DNA of 64,000 nucleotides, from contig VZRG01000370.1 of NCBI GenBank assembly GCA_013397435.1, positions 462,506 through 526,505 on the forward strand, written 5' to 3'. Of the stretch, positions 47,101-60,399 are shown in pieces; the first letter of the stretch is position 1; each line of letters opens with the position of its first letter. Origin of the DNA: Erythrocercus mccallii (taxonomy: Eukaryota > Chordata > Aves > Passeriformes > Dicruridae). The translations under genes and the position numbers were made by a program. Below the pieces are notes generated by a model. That model searched no databases. It was given only the letters and a program-made list of their open reading frames with translations, and was not told where the DNA came from.

Positions 47101-48526
47101 CCTGCTACCTCCTTCCTCGGCTCCTTCTGTTGCTTAAAGACCAAAATGAAACATTTTTCACATTTTATTTGAGTGCTGGGCATGTATTAAATACAGAGTT
47201 TTGCTGCCTATCTTGGTTTATACAGGACCCCATCACCGTTGTATTGCAACACTTCTCAAGCAATAAAGAGGTTGACTTTTTCCAGACAGATAGTGCTGTA
47301 TTGTCATTCCAGTTCTATAAAAAGTTAAATTATTGAAGGCAAACAGCATTAAGGAGTCAAAAATGGTTGCTAAGACTGGTCAAAGTCAGATTTTACAGAT
47401 GCCTCCTCTCTTCCCTGCCTCCGTAGTGGGCCCTGTTTACATAATGGGATAAATGAGAAGTAAAATTGTTTTGCCATTTAGAATATACGTGTTTTCAATT
47501 AGTAGATCCATATTTATATCTGGCTTTGGACAACATGATGGATGAGCATGAGAAGAAAAACCATCTTGGGTACCTGTGAGGAGATCTTTGTCCATCCTGT
47601 GTGGCAAAGGAGCAAGGATCCTGTGGGAAAAGATATCGTGTGATTGGGTAATTAAAAATTATCATAAGCCACAGGCAGTGGGAAGGCAAATTAAGCCTGC
47701 AGAGGCAGCGTGAGTTCTGAGAGCTCCTCAGCCACTGAGTGCTCAATATTGCAACTTCATCACTCATTTTTAAGTTTGTTCATAACTCAGGTTTGTAATC
47801 TGTAAGACTTTATCCAAGATACCTTTTCTTTCATATATTACAAAAAAAAAAAAAAAAAGAAATTTGAGAGTGGTTTATTCACAGGGAACAAAGTATTGGG
47901 CTCACTCACTGGCTACCCTTAGATGTGCTCAAACTACACAGGGAGTTAAGTCAGGCACATTTTGGGGAAAAAAGTCCCTCTACCATTCAACAGCCTTGGG
48001 CAGACCATGTCTTCAGAGAAATGAAGCAGCCAAATTTCAACAAACCTCTAAAGAACATGCATTCGACTGATAACTTGGCCAAACATGGGTGGATTTCAAG
48101 GAGGGCGTGAAAAGCACTTTGTTCACAGGCAGCACGCGGCCAATTTCCTTTCTGCTCCCAAGAGCAATGATAAAAGCTCAGCAAATGGCTCTGAGATTTT
48201 TTTTTCTCTTTACAAGCACATTTTATTCCAAGAAATCATCATTGTTTTCTTTGAAATGCCCATTGTCAGCAGCAGGAGCAAAATGAACAAGGCAAACATC
48301 CAAGCCACACAAGTCTGAGCCACTGGCAGGGAAAAAAACCCTACATTGGTCTTCTGGTAGAGGACATTAAAGACGCCCTGGTAGAGAATTGTCAACTCTA
48401 CCTGCACCCAGAGTGATTTTGATTTCAAACATTTTATTTGCTAAGACTGATGGCCTGTACTATTTAATAGCAACCATTCTGGGTCAGGCAACTGATGGCC
48501 AGACCAATGGCTTTGGCCACTATTTA
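44126..48526. other. Intergenic DNA, nothing recognised
   Basis: About 4.4 kb without a recognised gene or repeat family. Frames up to about 115 codons overlap on both strands. The AT-rich part 46500-47060 has a texture somewhat like the candidate elements (for example acgagtgttaacatc near 46876) but is too weak to list. A-run at 47841-47859. Confidence 0.4.
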
Positions 48527-48618
48527 CAGAATCATAGAATCAGAATCCTAGGAAGGTTTGGTTTGGAAGGAGCCTTAAAGATCATCTCGTTCCAAACCCC
48601 TGCCATGGACAGAGATGC
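48527..48618 (-). mobile_element. CR1: CR1 LINE 3'-tail fragment
   Basis: Starts with cagaatcatagaatcagaat (two tail motifs in a row), then gtttggtttggaaggagcc, ttaaagatcatctcgttcca, and aaacccctgccatggacag. This is a reverse-oriented CR1 tail, about 90 bases. Confidence 0.92.
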
Positions 48619-51039
48619 CAAGGAAAAGAAGATAATAAATATGTATTTGTGCTTCCTGCATCTGGCAATCTGTGCCTTTAGGATTTATGGATATACTGGC
48701 CATAAATTTGTAGGATTGAAGGGGACGGACTGCCTGTGAGGCACAAATGTGTCCAGAGCATCTCTGGGGGATGCTGCACAGACCCTTTGATGAAAGAGGA
48801 ACACATGAGCCTTTGAGCTGGCTCAGGGTATCAACACTTCCACAAGCAGAAAGCACTTTCCAAAAACATCTTTCAGAAACTCCCACTTCAGAAGGTGCTG
48901 ATTTGCCATAAAATTCTCTTTTTCTTTTTTATGCCCCAGTTTTCCGCTTGTCCCTGCTCTGGTGGGAGGCTGGGCCTGGTGGGGCAGGTCCCCTCTCCAT
49001 GGTGTGTGAGCACACACTCCCCAGTGCCAGCCCTGGAACTCCCCCCTCGTTAGGGCACGGGGGAGGAACACAAAGCCCCGTGCTTCGCTTGAGTCCCTCC
49101 CGTGAACAGGCGGAACAAATGATAAGCACAGAAAGAAAGAGGGAAAGTTGTCCAAAGGAGGCATCAGTTTTCCTCGTGGGAAAGGCTTTCCAAGCCCTCC
49201 CCTTCCTCTCTGCCCTGCTTGGATGGGGATGAGCCTTCTGCTGAGCAGCCCCCTCCATCCCTCACCTTTCTTTCCCCTTCCCTTGCACATATCCTTCATT
49301 TCAGCCTTGCAACACTCTTGTCACAAGCAATGACAAGGTGGTTGGGCTGACTTCCAAAACTCCTCCCTTAGCAGAGCAGTGGCAGAAGCAACCCTTGGAA
49401 GAAAAACCCCAGCAGGAGATCCTCAATTATTTCCTGAGAAATGCTTGTGAGTTATATAAATTTCCACGTCAAATATTTGAAGCAAAGCACTTGTACAGAA
49501 ACACTGGGGTTTGTGCTGTCCTTTCTGTGCTACAAACCACCTGCACAGGCTGCAGAGCAGGGGGGAGGAGAAGGGCAGTACTTGCCACAAAGCTGCTGGC
49601 TGGGCTGCAGAACGAGTTCCAGGAGCAGGCTGGAGTCAATGAAAGAATTCCATTGCTGGAAATGAGGTGGTAAAATGGATCTCCTGCCATGAAATGACTT
49701 TGCTGTCCTCCCTCAGGGAAGAAAATCACTTGCTGATGCTGCTGGTTTCTGGAGAGGTTTGGCTGCATCTGCCATCAGTAACACGTGGAAGATGTGTCCC
49801 AAGAACTCAAAGTTTTGGGGTGCAAGGGGGTCCCTGACATGATGAAAAGCTGACATGAGATGATCTGACCCTGTCTGATCCTGCAGTGGCTGCCAAGAGT
49901 GTGTCCTTCCGCAGAACATCACTTTTGTTTCCAAGAATGTCCTTATTTGTTAATATCCACAGGAAAAATAACTTTGCACGCGTTCTTGAAGAGGGTTTCA
50001 CCATTTCAGGGATGTTTGACCCCAAGTTTTCGTCTCACACTGACAGCAGCCTCATTTCACAGGTCAGTCCCACTTTGTTCAAGTCTTCAGTGCACTTCGT
50101 CTACTTGCCTGGCATAGATTGATGCATTCTTTCTACTGGTGGCACTGATTTTATAGATGTTTGAAAACGAGGGAAACTGGTTCAGAAATAAATACTTCTG
50201 GTTTAGAGCATCCGTGTGTGTGTATATAGTAGACTGTAGGATATAAGCCTCTGGGAAAACCCAGAGTCTTTAGGAAACAAAAGGTCTGTAAGATCCCTCA
50301 AGTGAGTGGCTGGGGAGCAGCTGAGAGGAAAAAGGAATGAGTATCTCCACACAAGGCTGCAGCAGAAAATGAACACCAAGCAGTTTGAGTTATCAAATCC
50401 AGACTCCTGATCCAGACTTGTGTCATGTTCTCTTTCTCCAACCAAGTGCCAAGATGCCAGTTTGTACTATGGAAAGCAGAAGAGGCACCAACTGGACTGG
50501 CTACTTCAAGTGTAACATTTACAATGCTGAAAGTGCTAAAAATGGTCTTTTTGCAGTGTATGTGATGTTATATTAGAGACCCCAGTTCAAGGGAAGGGCT
50601 CAAATGGGTCATTCACAGTTTCATGTCTTTTGAGGACGTAAAAGCAGCACAGACCACCAAGAGGTCAAGATGGAACATTTGATTATACCAAAACCACAGC
50701 CCTTCATCCCACAGGAAGAGTGTGCCAACACTTACAAGGCAAGAATTTCTTCAGCCAGGGCACACTCGCCCCATCCACGTCTGTCTGAATGTGCCACAAG
50801 CCTGAAAAGCAGTGTCAATTGCCATGGTCATCAAAACATGACAGCAGCTCCAGGACTTTCTGGGAAGCACCTCCAGCACCAAAGAGGAAACTAAAACATC
50901 CTAAAACCCATTTGAGGACAAGAAGGGCCCCCTTTAATCACCAAGTCCTTCCCGTCACATTCCCCAGCAACCAAGTCATACAATCCCATTTCACAGGCTG
51001 AACAAGCCTCGGCTTCAAATGAACTGGAGCATTTGCCCC
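48619..51039. other. Intergenic DNA, nothing recognised
   Basis: Frames up to 158 codons (48823-49299 minus) overlap frames on the other strand and show no domain. No other repeat family is recognised. Confidence 0.45.
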
Positions 51040-51160
51040 AAGGCCATTCCCAAATCTCTGTTGTCTGAGAGTCTCAAACTCCCTTCTGATATTCAGCCTG
51101 AATATATTCTCCATCAGTTCCCGTCTCTCTGTATTTGCAGCAGCACGGTCCATTAAAGCT
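51040..51160 (-). mobile_element. CR1: Possible old CR1 LINE fragment
   Basis: The phrase aaggccattcccaaatct, then gtctcaaactcccttctgat and attcagcctgaatatattct, recall the reverse strand of old CR1 (ttcctaatattcagcctaaatttattc). Short and diverged. Confidence 0.4.
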
Positions 51161-51983
51161 CGGCAGCCTCAGCCCTCCCACAATCAGTGTCTGCACAACC
51201 AGCAGCCTTCAGCACACATCAAGCCAGGATAAATCATCCTGGCAATGCCCATCTCTTCTCTTCATCCCTGCCTGAATTTAAACCAGTTCCCTGTTCATGT
51301 TCCCATCAGATGTCCCCAGTCTCAAAACCAGGCATTGCAGGAGCTCATGCAAAGATTTATCCCCAAAAGCAGAGAGTGATGCAAGAATGAGATTGTGTCC
51401 TTCACTACAGAGATGAAGTCAGGGTGGACAGATGTCCACAAATCCTCCAGGTGCTGGGACAGCTACACCAGCCCAATGCAACTTTGAAGATGTTCATCCT
51501 TTGCAGAGTATTTCCTTTGTATGCAGTGCTGGTAATTTTGGGAATCTCTCTTAAGCTGGGCCAGGTGATTGCTGCTCTCATTGCAAATGTTTCAGAAGTT
51601 TCACAAGAAGTCTGGATCATCTGAGTTGCTTGCTTGGTAATTGGGACACATTTTTTTTTTTCCACTGGATACAAAGCCCCAAATAAGCCAGCTGTGCAGG
51701 TCAGCAGGAATCGGAGTTTCTTCTTTTTTTTTTCTTCTTTTCCTGTTCATTTCTTGTTGAATCGGAGGCACTGGTTAAAAATAGCTGTGTAAACCCACTT
51801 CAGGGAGTAAATGCCCTTCTCTCAGCACTTCCAGGCAAGTCCAAAATTGTTCACCAAGGCTGTGTGTGCCCATGTCTCTCCCACCCAGTAATCCCATTCC
51901 TCAATTTGGAACAACAGCATAACAATGCCTCCTTTGGCTAAGAGCAGCCAAAGAATAAATTAGTCTCTCTTGGTAGACAACAC
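51161..51983. other. Intergenic DNA, nothing recognised
   Basis: T-rich patch at 51650-51750. No gene or repeat family is recognised. Confidence 0.45.
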
Positions 51984-52098
51984 TCTCAGGCATGTGATGG
52001 GATTGTTGAGGTGTCCTGTGCAGGGCCAGGAGTTGGACTTTGATGATCCTTGTGGGTCTTTTCTAATTTGGGATATTCCATGATTCTGTGATTGTACC
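51984..52098 (+). mobile_element. CR1: CR1 LINE 3' end
   Basis: Sense-oriented: gcagggccaggagttggact, tgatgatccttgtgggtctt, ttctaatttgggatattcca and tgattctgtgatt. This is the classic CR1 3' end with its gattct tail, about 115 bases. Confidence 0.92.
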
Positions 52099-52709
52099 CA
52101 TCAGGAGGGAGCTGGTCCTCAGGGCTGTGTCCTTGGGACAAATCACACAGGAGAAAAACAGGACTCCCCTAGAAATGAAGGGCTTCAAATTAAGAACGTG
52201 ACCAAGAATCAAAATTCCTTCCCAGCCATTGGTTTTATTTCACTGGTGCTTGAAGAACCTTTTGGTAGAATTTCAGAACTATTTCAGTATTTGTGTCAGT
52301 TTGATCACACTCATTGAAATCAGTATTTATTTGAATTTGGACAAATACTGTTGAGAATGGTGGTAAGGGGAGATCACATCTACAGGTTGTCATCTTGCTG
52401 GCAGAAAAATAAGTTTAAAAAAATCTCCAATCAGCATCAAATGGATTGCTTGGGAAATAATTTTCGTTCCTAAATGCAATCATCTATATTGGATACAATG
52501 TTTATTTGTTAAAAAGAAAATAAAAATGGAGTTGGGGAGCTCTCATATCTATAAAAAGACTACTTTTCCAGGCATTTATAAATATTAATTTGGAATGCTA
52601 GAGAAGAACAATACATAACAATAATGAGAATCACCAAATCTCATCATTTTTGACATCGTCATATCAACAGCTTAAGGATTAGCAGGTGAACTTTAAACAT
52701 ATTGCTTCC

Positions 52710-52748
52710 AAATAATAATAATAATAATAACAACAGTAATGATAATAA
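52710..52748. repeat. (AAT)n microsatellite
   Basis: Seven perfect AAT units followed by an imperfect extension. Confidence 0.92.
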
Positions 52749-53105
52749 CATCAGAATGTAAAAAATAAAACCCCTTTACTGCATTATATATTCCTGATGG
52801 CTTTCTTCTTCTAATAGCGTTTGCAGGATCACTGCTTTGAGCGTTTGGATGACACGCTTAAAAAATTAACCTGGAGAAGGGGGCGGTCTTCTTATCTCCC
52901 TCCATTCTTGCAAAGCTTTGCTTAGCCCTGTCTTTGTTTCCCACTAACCCCTGACATTGACAGAGTCAAAGGCCTATCAACTAATACCCTAATTTCAGGA
53001 GGATTTTATACACACGTCTATCTATGCGCATCTGCAAATGTTTTGTGCACGCGGGGGGCGTCTGTGCATAAAACGAGGCAGTGTTTGCAAAGATAAAGTT
53101 GCACC

Positions 53106-53125
53106 AGGTGTCAATTTTCACACCT
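53106..53125. promoter_or_regulatory. Inverted T-box half-site pair
   Basis: AGGTGT at 53106-53111 and ACACCT at 53120-53125 face each other with eight bases between; the right half reads tcacacct, a near-consensus T-box half site. Two convergent T-box half sites are the arrangement known for Brachyury-type dimer binding, though the spacing differs from the classic palindrome. Confidence 0.45.
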
Positions 53126-53800
53126 CCCGCTAAATACGCGTGGCAAAAAAAAAAACGATGCCACAATTTCATTGAAAATCCAAGCTATTGAGATCTAATC
53201 GCTGCTTAAGCTGTGGCTTTATTCAAATCTGGATCACCAATAGGGCTCAGGATGTAAATGAAGTGCAAAGAGAAATAAAGCAAAGGAAGGGGGGGGGAAA
53301 AAAGAAATCTATGATAGCCCTTTCCTTCAGCCATTTGATTCCCAAGTCCTTATCAGTCAATTAATGCATACTAAAACTTTAGTGGCAGCCTCAGTTTAAC
53401 AGACCTAATAGCTCCGGCGAGTCCCCAGCATTAGCCAAACAAAACACACTTTCAGCTGCCTTAATATGAGACTGAAAAAAGGTCAAAATAGACAGGCTTT
53501 ACAGAATAAATCCTGAAGATCCATTCTAATTTCCACTCAAGGATCTTTTAAGCAGTTCTTGGATGCTCTTTATGGTACTTTGATCCAAGCATAGTTTCAT
53601 TAAAACTTTGTGGCTTGGTATTTTTAAACCTGATAGCTTCACTAAACTAGTTCTCAAAATGTTAGCTAAGCCGCTATGCATAAAACTACTTTACTGTCAT
53701 GGTGTCTTCTAATATCACCTAAGTACAGGCTGTTGCAATTTTGAAAATGAACCTTTTCTACATTCACCAGATCTCAGCTTGGGAATTTCTGCTTTCGCAC

Positions 53801-55124
53801 TTGAAGGCTGTCTCACAGCATAAAGGGAAGGTGCTGCCTTACCCCCTTCCTCTCCCCCTTCTTGAAACCTAAAACTAAAATTAGCTGCTGTACCTTATTT
53901 GTTCTGGAAGCAAGTTACACAGTACTTCTATCCACTGTGGTTTCCAATTGCAGGATTAACACTGGATGCTAAAAAAAAAAAAAAAACCAACAAAAAACCA
54001 AACAACCACCAACAACCTGAAAAAAATAACAAAACATTAAATGGTGGTTTAAAATCCGCTTTAATGATGGCAGGATAAATTCCCTTAAGACCCAGGAAAA
54101 CAAATGTTACTTCCCACCTTCATAACGTGGCATGTTAATAAACCTGATTTAACTGCCACAGATTGAAAAAAAAAAAAAATCAAAACCCAAACTATGTGTC
54201 CAGAGATTGTCCTTTGCTCCCCTGAAAATGAGGATGGCTGAAAGGTTAGGCGACAATTTTCTTCCTCAAGCCTGGTATTCACAAAAGCCTTGATTTCTCA
54301 AGGAGCTTTTGTGGTGAGTTTGCATTACAGTACTTAAGAGAATTACAGGAAGATGGCTTCAGAAGAGGCTGGGGATGAGTTTTTGAGAGAAAATACAAGC
54401 AAAGGATTATTTAAAAAGAAATAATAGTAAAACTGAAGAGACTGGATTTGCACAGGTATCCTCCTCCCATCTGAGGGACAAACTCCCACTAATTTTCATG
54501 GGAGCAATGGTCATTGCTGAGAAACAAACACAAAACTTGCAAGACAGCCCCAAAACCATCTCTGGCTGAGAGATTACTTTCATGCGTGGTGGACATTTAA
54601 GACCAAGCTGGACAATTAAGGCCAGAACAGGAGCTTACCTGTATAATCGTACATGGAAATACAACTTTTGTTATCTGCAGTCACCCCCTGTCCTGGATGG
54701 GTGCAAATATCACCCTGAAATGGGCCTGATGCTGGTTTTAACCACGAACCAGTGAGTCTCCAGGGTCTGAGACCGGGATCCCACCGTCTAACCTCAGCTC
54801 TGGCCCCAAGAAGTGCTTGATGGGACAGTTTTTGCTCCAAACCCAGGAATAGGAGTTTTTACATCCTCAAGGGTTTCATGCTCACTTCTTGGGCCAGAGT
54901 TGCTGTTGACTGTTATAGGAAAGGCCACCAACTCTTGGCTCTTCAATGCTCTCACGTGGTCTCTCCAAAAAAAAAAACAACCCGGAATTATCGATTTTTG
55001 TGGGCAGCCTCTGCCCAGTGGGTTGGGATAAGACTGTCCCACTTCTCCCCAAATCCTCATCACCTGGCAGAAATGGTTTGGTTGTTTGCACTGCTTTACA
55101 CACCTCAGAGGGGTCAGCGGAGAC
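53801..55124. other. Intergenic DNA, nothing recognised
   Basis: A-runs at 53970-53985 and 54166-54179. No gene or repeat family is recognised. Confidence 0.45.
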
Positions 55125-55500
55125 TCCTGTCAGCTGAAGGGCTGACAAAAGCTCCTGATGTCAGGTATAAAGAATGCCACCTACAGCTTAATGTCTGCAC
55201 AAACCCCTCCGACTTCGGGCAAACAATGAACGTTTTTGTCTCCTTAATGCCCAGTATGCAATCGAGTGGAAATGCTACTTCCATCCTTAATCTACAAATG
55301 AAATTAAAGTTGTTGAAAGACACACGATAAACCGGGATCCTTTGTTTCTTACAGGAGAGGGGGGAAAAAATTGAAACCACTAAATATTTTAGCAGATTTA
55401 CTAAATTTCCAATTAAATCTGGAATTATGGCAGAGCCTGTATCTCCCCTCTCACTCCACCACACACATTTTCTATTTGAATAAAGTAGGTTAGACACAGC
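55125..55500. promoter_or_regulatory. Candidate conserved non-coding element
   Basis: Contains ctacagcttaatgtctgc, ctccgacttcgggcaaacaa, tgaacgtttttgtctcctta, atgcaatcgagtgg, aaattaaagttgttgaaaga, ccaattaaatctggaattat and a retained acacgataaaccggg. Repeat-free, with CpG retention. It is directly followed by a CpG-rich patch. Confidence 0.4.
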
Positions 55501-55700
55501 GCTGCCTCCACCCGCCCACCCGAGCAGGAATATTAATGAAGCAGATCCGTCGCCGGCTCGCTGGGCCAGCGGGGATGCTCGGGCATCCCTGGGCCCGAGC
55601 GTCTGGGAAGGGCTGGTTTATAGGGGAACAGCCTCGGCTATCCGGAGGGAGCGGGATATGCAAGGCAAGAGCACCCTCTGCCCGCTGGCAGGAGGGTCTG
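55501..55700. promoter_or_regulatory. CpG-rich patch
   Basis: About 15 CpGs in 200 bases, clustered at 55545-55605 (ccgtcgccggctcg, gctcggg, cccgagcgt). It is too short for a standard CpG island. It adjoins the candidate element before it and may be one functional unit with it. Overlapping frames on both strands (for example 55536-55829 and 55618-56025) are explained by composition. Confidence 0.4.
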
Positions 55701-58700
55701 GCTCTGCTAACATGCCCCCCATCCCTCCCCCTCCTTCCCTGCGCTGAGGAAAGGTCACGGGAAGCAGCTTACACAAGCCAGATGAGGTGGAGACCAAATC
55801 AGGACCAAGATTATGTGTCAGGGACTTAGGGACAGGAGCGGAAGGGCTGCGTGCGGTGCCAGTGCGTGCTTTCTGCCCGGCTCCAGCCCTTCCTGCCACC
55901 CCACAGAGCGCTGGCCCTGCCAGGGGAAGGGGAAAGGACATCCCCTGGCTCGAGGGGTTCCAGTGACCGTGGCCACCTTGGCCAGGACTTGGCCAGAAAG
56001 GTTTGAGGCACGTGGATGTGCTCATGGCCCTTCCAATCTGGTCCAGTCCCGTTTGGAACTGAAGGGGTTGGCCCTAAAGGGAGGCACAGCTTTGCTGTCC
56101 CTTCCTCTGCTTGGGACAAGGGGGGAGTTGTCCCCTGCCACAGGTCAAACCACAAGGGACAGGCAGGGGACAACACAGGGAAGTCTGAGCCTGGAGCAGG
56201 TGTGTTCTTCCACCTCCAACACCAGCCACACTCTGGGAATAAGGGGAGGGAAGAGCAGCCTTCCCCTGCCACATCCCTCAGCATGCAGCAATCAAGGCTT
56301 TAGGGATGCCTTGACCCAGGATGCTGCATTTGGGACCATTCCCTTTATGTTTTGGCTCTGTGACATTTCTGATCTTTGTGGGGATGTCACTTCAGAGACA
56401 CACAGACCCCGCAGAGCCCAGTGAGACTGTCACCATGCAGCCAGAGGAATGTGCCAAACAGGCAGCTGAGTGAAAAATGCGTGGGCAAGGATGCACAAAG
56501 GTGTGGACAGACCTTCCGGAGTGGCTGCTGGTGTAGCTGTTGGTTGTGCTATCTTTACACACCTTCTGTCACCTGGAGGTGACACCCACCTCATGGGCAT
56601 CACTCACAGACCCAAAGCTCTGCTCCACCCTCACATCCTTGGGCATCCTCTGCACCTGCAGGGATAGCTGAGGAATTTTCTGCAGGATAATGCTGTGGTA
56701 CCTCAGTGGGAAGCAACGTGCCATGGTGGAAAATGCTTCTTGTCTGATGGTGAAACCTGAGCTCCAGAGGAGACCACCTGAGCATTTTCACATTTACACA
56801 GCCAGTCCTGAGCATCTCCTCATCAGCCACTGTGGTGAATCCAGACACACCACTCACTTCTGCCAGGGATCCTGAGCTGAGCTGTGTGACCCTGGACAGC
56901 TCTCAGCACACCAAGCACTCCTCAGGGGCACCAGGGACAGGGGTGTGGGAGGAGGGACTCACAAAAGTTGCCTTTGCTTCACCACTGACCACTCATCACT
57001 TTTCCTATGCACTTTTCCTCAGCACTTTTCCTTAGACAAGGCTTTCCCTCCCTGGACTCTGCATCCCTCCAGTCCCACTCACTCCCTGCTCTGGCTGCTC
57101 ATTGCACTACTTAGGGACATCACTCTCCTCTTTCTTCTATCCCTCAGCACCATCTTGCACAGGTGAGATGGGTTTTTCCTGCCGATAAAACAAAATAAAA
57201 GAGTGGAGGATCCTTTTCTTTTCCTCCCATAGCAGCTAAGCCTGTGCAAATTCACCGCAACTCTTTGCTGTGGCACAGAGCACTTGAGAACAAGGCCAAA
57301 GAAATCAGCAATTGCCCTTATTTTCTTCTCTCGAAAACAGCTCAATTGGCCCATTGCAACTTATTCCTGCTGTCTCTATTCATATCTTTTCTTCCAGGCA
57401 GCTGCCAATTGATGTTGCACATTTGCTTGGAGTGGAATACACCGGTGAGCCTGAGCTCTAAAATGTTATTTCAGTCATATTTCAATATTTAGCTTATACA
57501 CATCTGTATAAATCCTGTTTTTTTCAAAACCTTGTACACGAAGAGAGCTAAATGGGGTTATTTCCCTGTTTGCTGTGGTCAGAAAATGCAAATTCCAGCT
57601 GCAGAAGGTTTTGCCACCTTGTGTGGGCTTTCCCACACTGAGGATGCCAACACCTGAGCTTCCTCCAGCGTGGACTGAGAGAAGGGGACCCCCAACCTTT
57701 CCACCCCCTTGATTCCTCCAGGATTGCTGCCTTAGGATGGGATGGATCACCTGGCACTGTGCAGCCCTTCCAGGAGAGTCTTCTCTGGGAAAAGCTGAGA
57801 GGTAAAGGGGATGATGCAAGGGGGAACTGGAGAGGCATTTTCATCCTGTGATGCCCCAGTCTGGAGAGCCACACAGGAGCCAGCTCATGTTCCATGAGAC
57901 ATCAGTGAAGCTGAGGAAACAGAGGGAACTGTTGGAAATTCCAGTGGAACCTACAGAGATGTGATTTTTCTTTTCCTACCAAGTATATATTCATCATGAC
58001 TTTATATTTTCAGACTTTAGGTCTAAAATTCAGAGGTGAGGGGGTTTTATTTATTTTTCTTTTTTTAAACAAAATGTATGACTTCTCATTTTCAACAGTT
58101 TCCATCCTAAAATGGTCCTATAAGGAAGAAACCTTTGAAACCAAAAGGTTTAAATAATGCTCCAAACAGGGCAAATTATTCCACTGCTGTGGAGCATCAC
58201 AAAGAAATGTTTCAACAGCAGAAAAAAAGTGACCTAATCCAATCTAAACTGGCTTCAAATAATTTCTGTAATTTCCAGTGGGAATTCCAGCTTACCAGTG
58301 CCTTGTGAGTAGTAGAAATATCCACTACCATCAACCTGCCATGAGCTTGTGGAGAGCAGCTACCCTGTTCTTACCAAAGGAAGCAGACACAAAACCTTCC
58401 TGAAAGGGTTCAGTCAATCCCCATGGCTTTTACTCCCTCTAAAGGGAAAAGGAATTACCTGCCAGGGCTGCTGCACATTTCCAACATTTTGGGTGAAATC
58501 CAGGGCAGCCTGAGGATCCTCCTCAGATCCTGCACATCCAGCTCCAGGGGGTGTTTTGGTTCCGTCCCACCAGAACAGCAGCACCCTTTGCTTTCCTGCC
58601 TCGTTGGAGCTGGAGGTTTCCATTTCTCACCAGCCCCAAGCTTGGCAGAAGGGGTGGGAGGGATTTGGGGTCTGAGGGACAACTCAGTGTTTGCATAATG

Positions 58701-58721
58701 GCTTGGGATTGCAAGAGTTGG
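55701..58721. other. Intergenic DNA, nothing recognised
   Basis: GC-richer at 55800-56400 with overlapping frames up to 203 codons (55813-56424), none with a known domain or a counterpart that looks like exons. No repeat family is recognised. Confidence 0.45.
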
Positions 58722-58877
58722 AACTGTGGATCCCTTAGTTTGGAAAAACTCTCTCAGATCATTGAGTCCAACCTTTCCTCCAGCACTACCAAGCCCACCA
58801 TTAAGCCATGTCCCCACATGTCACACCCACACAGCTTTTAAATCCCTCCAGGGATGGGGACTCCACCACTTCCCAAC
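58722..58877 (-). mobile_element. CR1: CR1 LINE 3'-end fragment
   Basis: The run ggatcccttagtttggaaaa, ctctctcagatcattgagtc, gccatgtccccacatgtcac and ccctccagggatggggactc is a diverged reverse-oriented CR1 tail, the same subfamily type as 19331 and 27672. Truncated after the ccaccacttccc segment. Confidence 0.82.
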
Positions 58878-60399
58878 TTCACAAATTTGTGGATTTTTTT
58901 TCTTGTAGAGATCTACAAATAGATCCTGGATCTCCCTAGCCTAGACTGGGGGCTCAGTGATCTCTTCCCTAAAATCAGGGACAACAGAAGTCTGGGACAA
59001 CTGGCTCCTACACAACTCATAGGCACGACCCTGGGTTATGTGATTAAATGGCAACACTGAGTTTACAAAGCTGTCAATCCCATACCTTTCATCAGCACTT
59101 AATTCACATTAAAAAAAAAAAAAAGTCACACCAGCCCTTAAAAGCTTTGGAGCTGCATTTCTCATGGCTGCAATAATGCTTACAATATGGACTCTAGCTG
59201 CTTTTTATGTAACTGCTTCTCTTAATCAGCTCAGTATTAGCAGCTCTAACCTGCTCTTGCTTGATTTATTTTATTTTATTTTATTTTATTTTATTTTATT
59301 TCTAAAACAAACATAGCTTTACAATCTCTCTGATTTCCCAGCTTTTATGCCACTCCACTGAGGCGCTTTAAACATCTCATTTATCTCCCATACGTTGGGA
59401 AATTACAACCCCCCTCCTCTCCAAAACAAACAAGCAAGCAGAAAAAAACCTCCAGCTAAAATCTACACAGTTGGAAAGTGTTGATTTAAACAAAAACCCT
59501 GAAACGAGATAGGGAAAGACTAGAAGAGGAAAACAGACTCCTTTTTTTCCTTGCACAGATTGAGCTCTGAGGTTGTTTGCATCACATGTTGACTTGTTCC
59601 AAGGCAGCATCTATTTAGGTGTTGTGAAACTGGAAGGAACCAGCATGAAATACATTTTTCAGTTGTTTGAAAAAGACTGTGCTGTTGTATTTCTCCTCAC
59701 ACGTTTCCCTCCCTTCCTTCCTTCCTTCCCACTTCATCCCACTTGTGCAAAGGGGGCTGGAAGAAGTGGGAATAATTTGAAGTATCAGGATTTCCAAATG
59801 ATGATGTGCAGGAAGAACATGCTAACAGGGTTTTTTTTCCTGATCTATATTATTTATGAAAAAAATCCTCCCCTAATCAGAGAGGCTGATTTAAGGGTTG
59901 TGCTTGTTCCTGGGGATGTACTTCTGAATACTGACTGTACTTAGGAATATCTACCCTCTCTGCACTAGTGAAAGCACTGCCGTGCCCCAAAGGTCCATTT
60001 TTCTAATTGCATAATTCACTGAATGCAAATAATAGCAAATTTCAAAAAAATCTGTTGTTTTAGGCTTCTCTTACATGTTCTCCCCACCTATCTCCTGCCC
60101 AGTGCAATCACAGGGTTTATTCTATAGTGTGTGAAACTAATGGGAAACTTTCTCTTCCCAGTCACTCTTTTGTTATATATAAACCAGTGACTCTCACTTT
60201 TCCATAAATTAAAGGGACAAAATTCCCCTCCTTATAATTATGTTCAACCTGTTTTGCTCTAGGTTTTTTTTTTTCCACTCTGTAACATTTTTATTTACCC
60301 ACAGAAACCCAAATAAAAACACTGCTGGAAGAACACACTAGCACAAGATGCATCCTCTCCCTGTCAGCAGCCAAGACTTGAATTTTTAATTGAAGATAT
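58878..60399. other. Intergenic DNA
   Basis: No gene recognised. Simple repeats at 59264-59301 and 59706-59730 are listed separately or noted here; the latter is a short (CTTC)n run. Confidence 0.45.
59264..59301. repeat. (TTTTA)n microsatellite
   Basis: About seven ATTTT units, almost perfect. Confidence 0.95.

Larger units (their letters stand above)
52540..53800. promoter_or_regulatory. Candidate conserved non-coding element cluster
   Basis: The longest repeat-free, motif-dense stretch in the window. It holds several AT-rich blocks separated by short simple repeats: gagaagaacaatacataaca and taataatgag (52600-52630), tgacatcgtcatatc (52649), aaaaattaacctgg (52861), a T-box pair (53106-53125), tcaccaatagggctc (53237), cagtcaattaatgcat (53356), catgggcctaatagctccgg-like 53400-53420, TCF/LEF-type CTTTGATC at 53578-53585 and gctaagccgctatgcataaa (53665). 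CpGs are retained over 52817-53150. The low-complexity (AAT)n at 52710-52748 and an A/G tract at 53285-53305 interrupt it. The longest open frame is short (63 codons, minus), so coding is unlikely. Several separate enhancers could be present. Confidence 0.5.

Noticed and set aside
55813..56424. 203-codon open frame
   Set aside because: GC-rich stretch with overlapping frames on both strands, no domain and no splice pattern.
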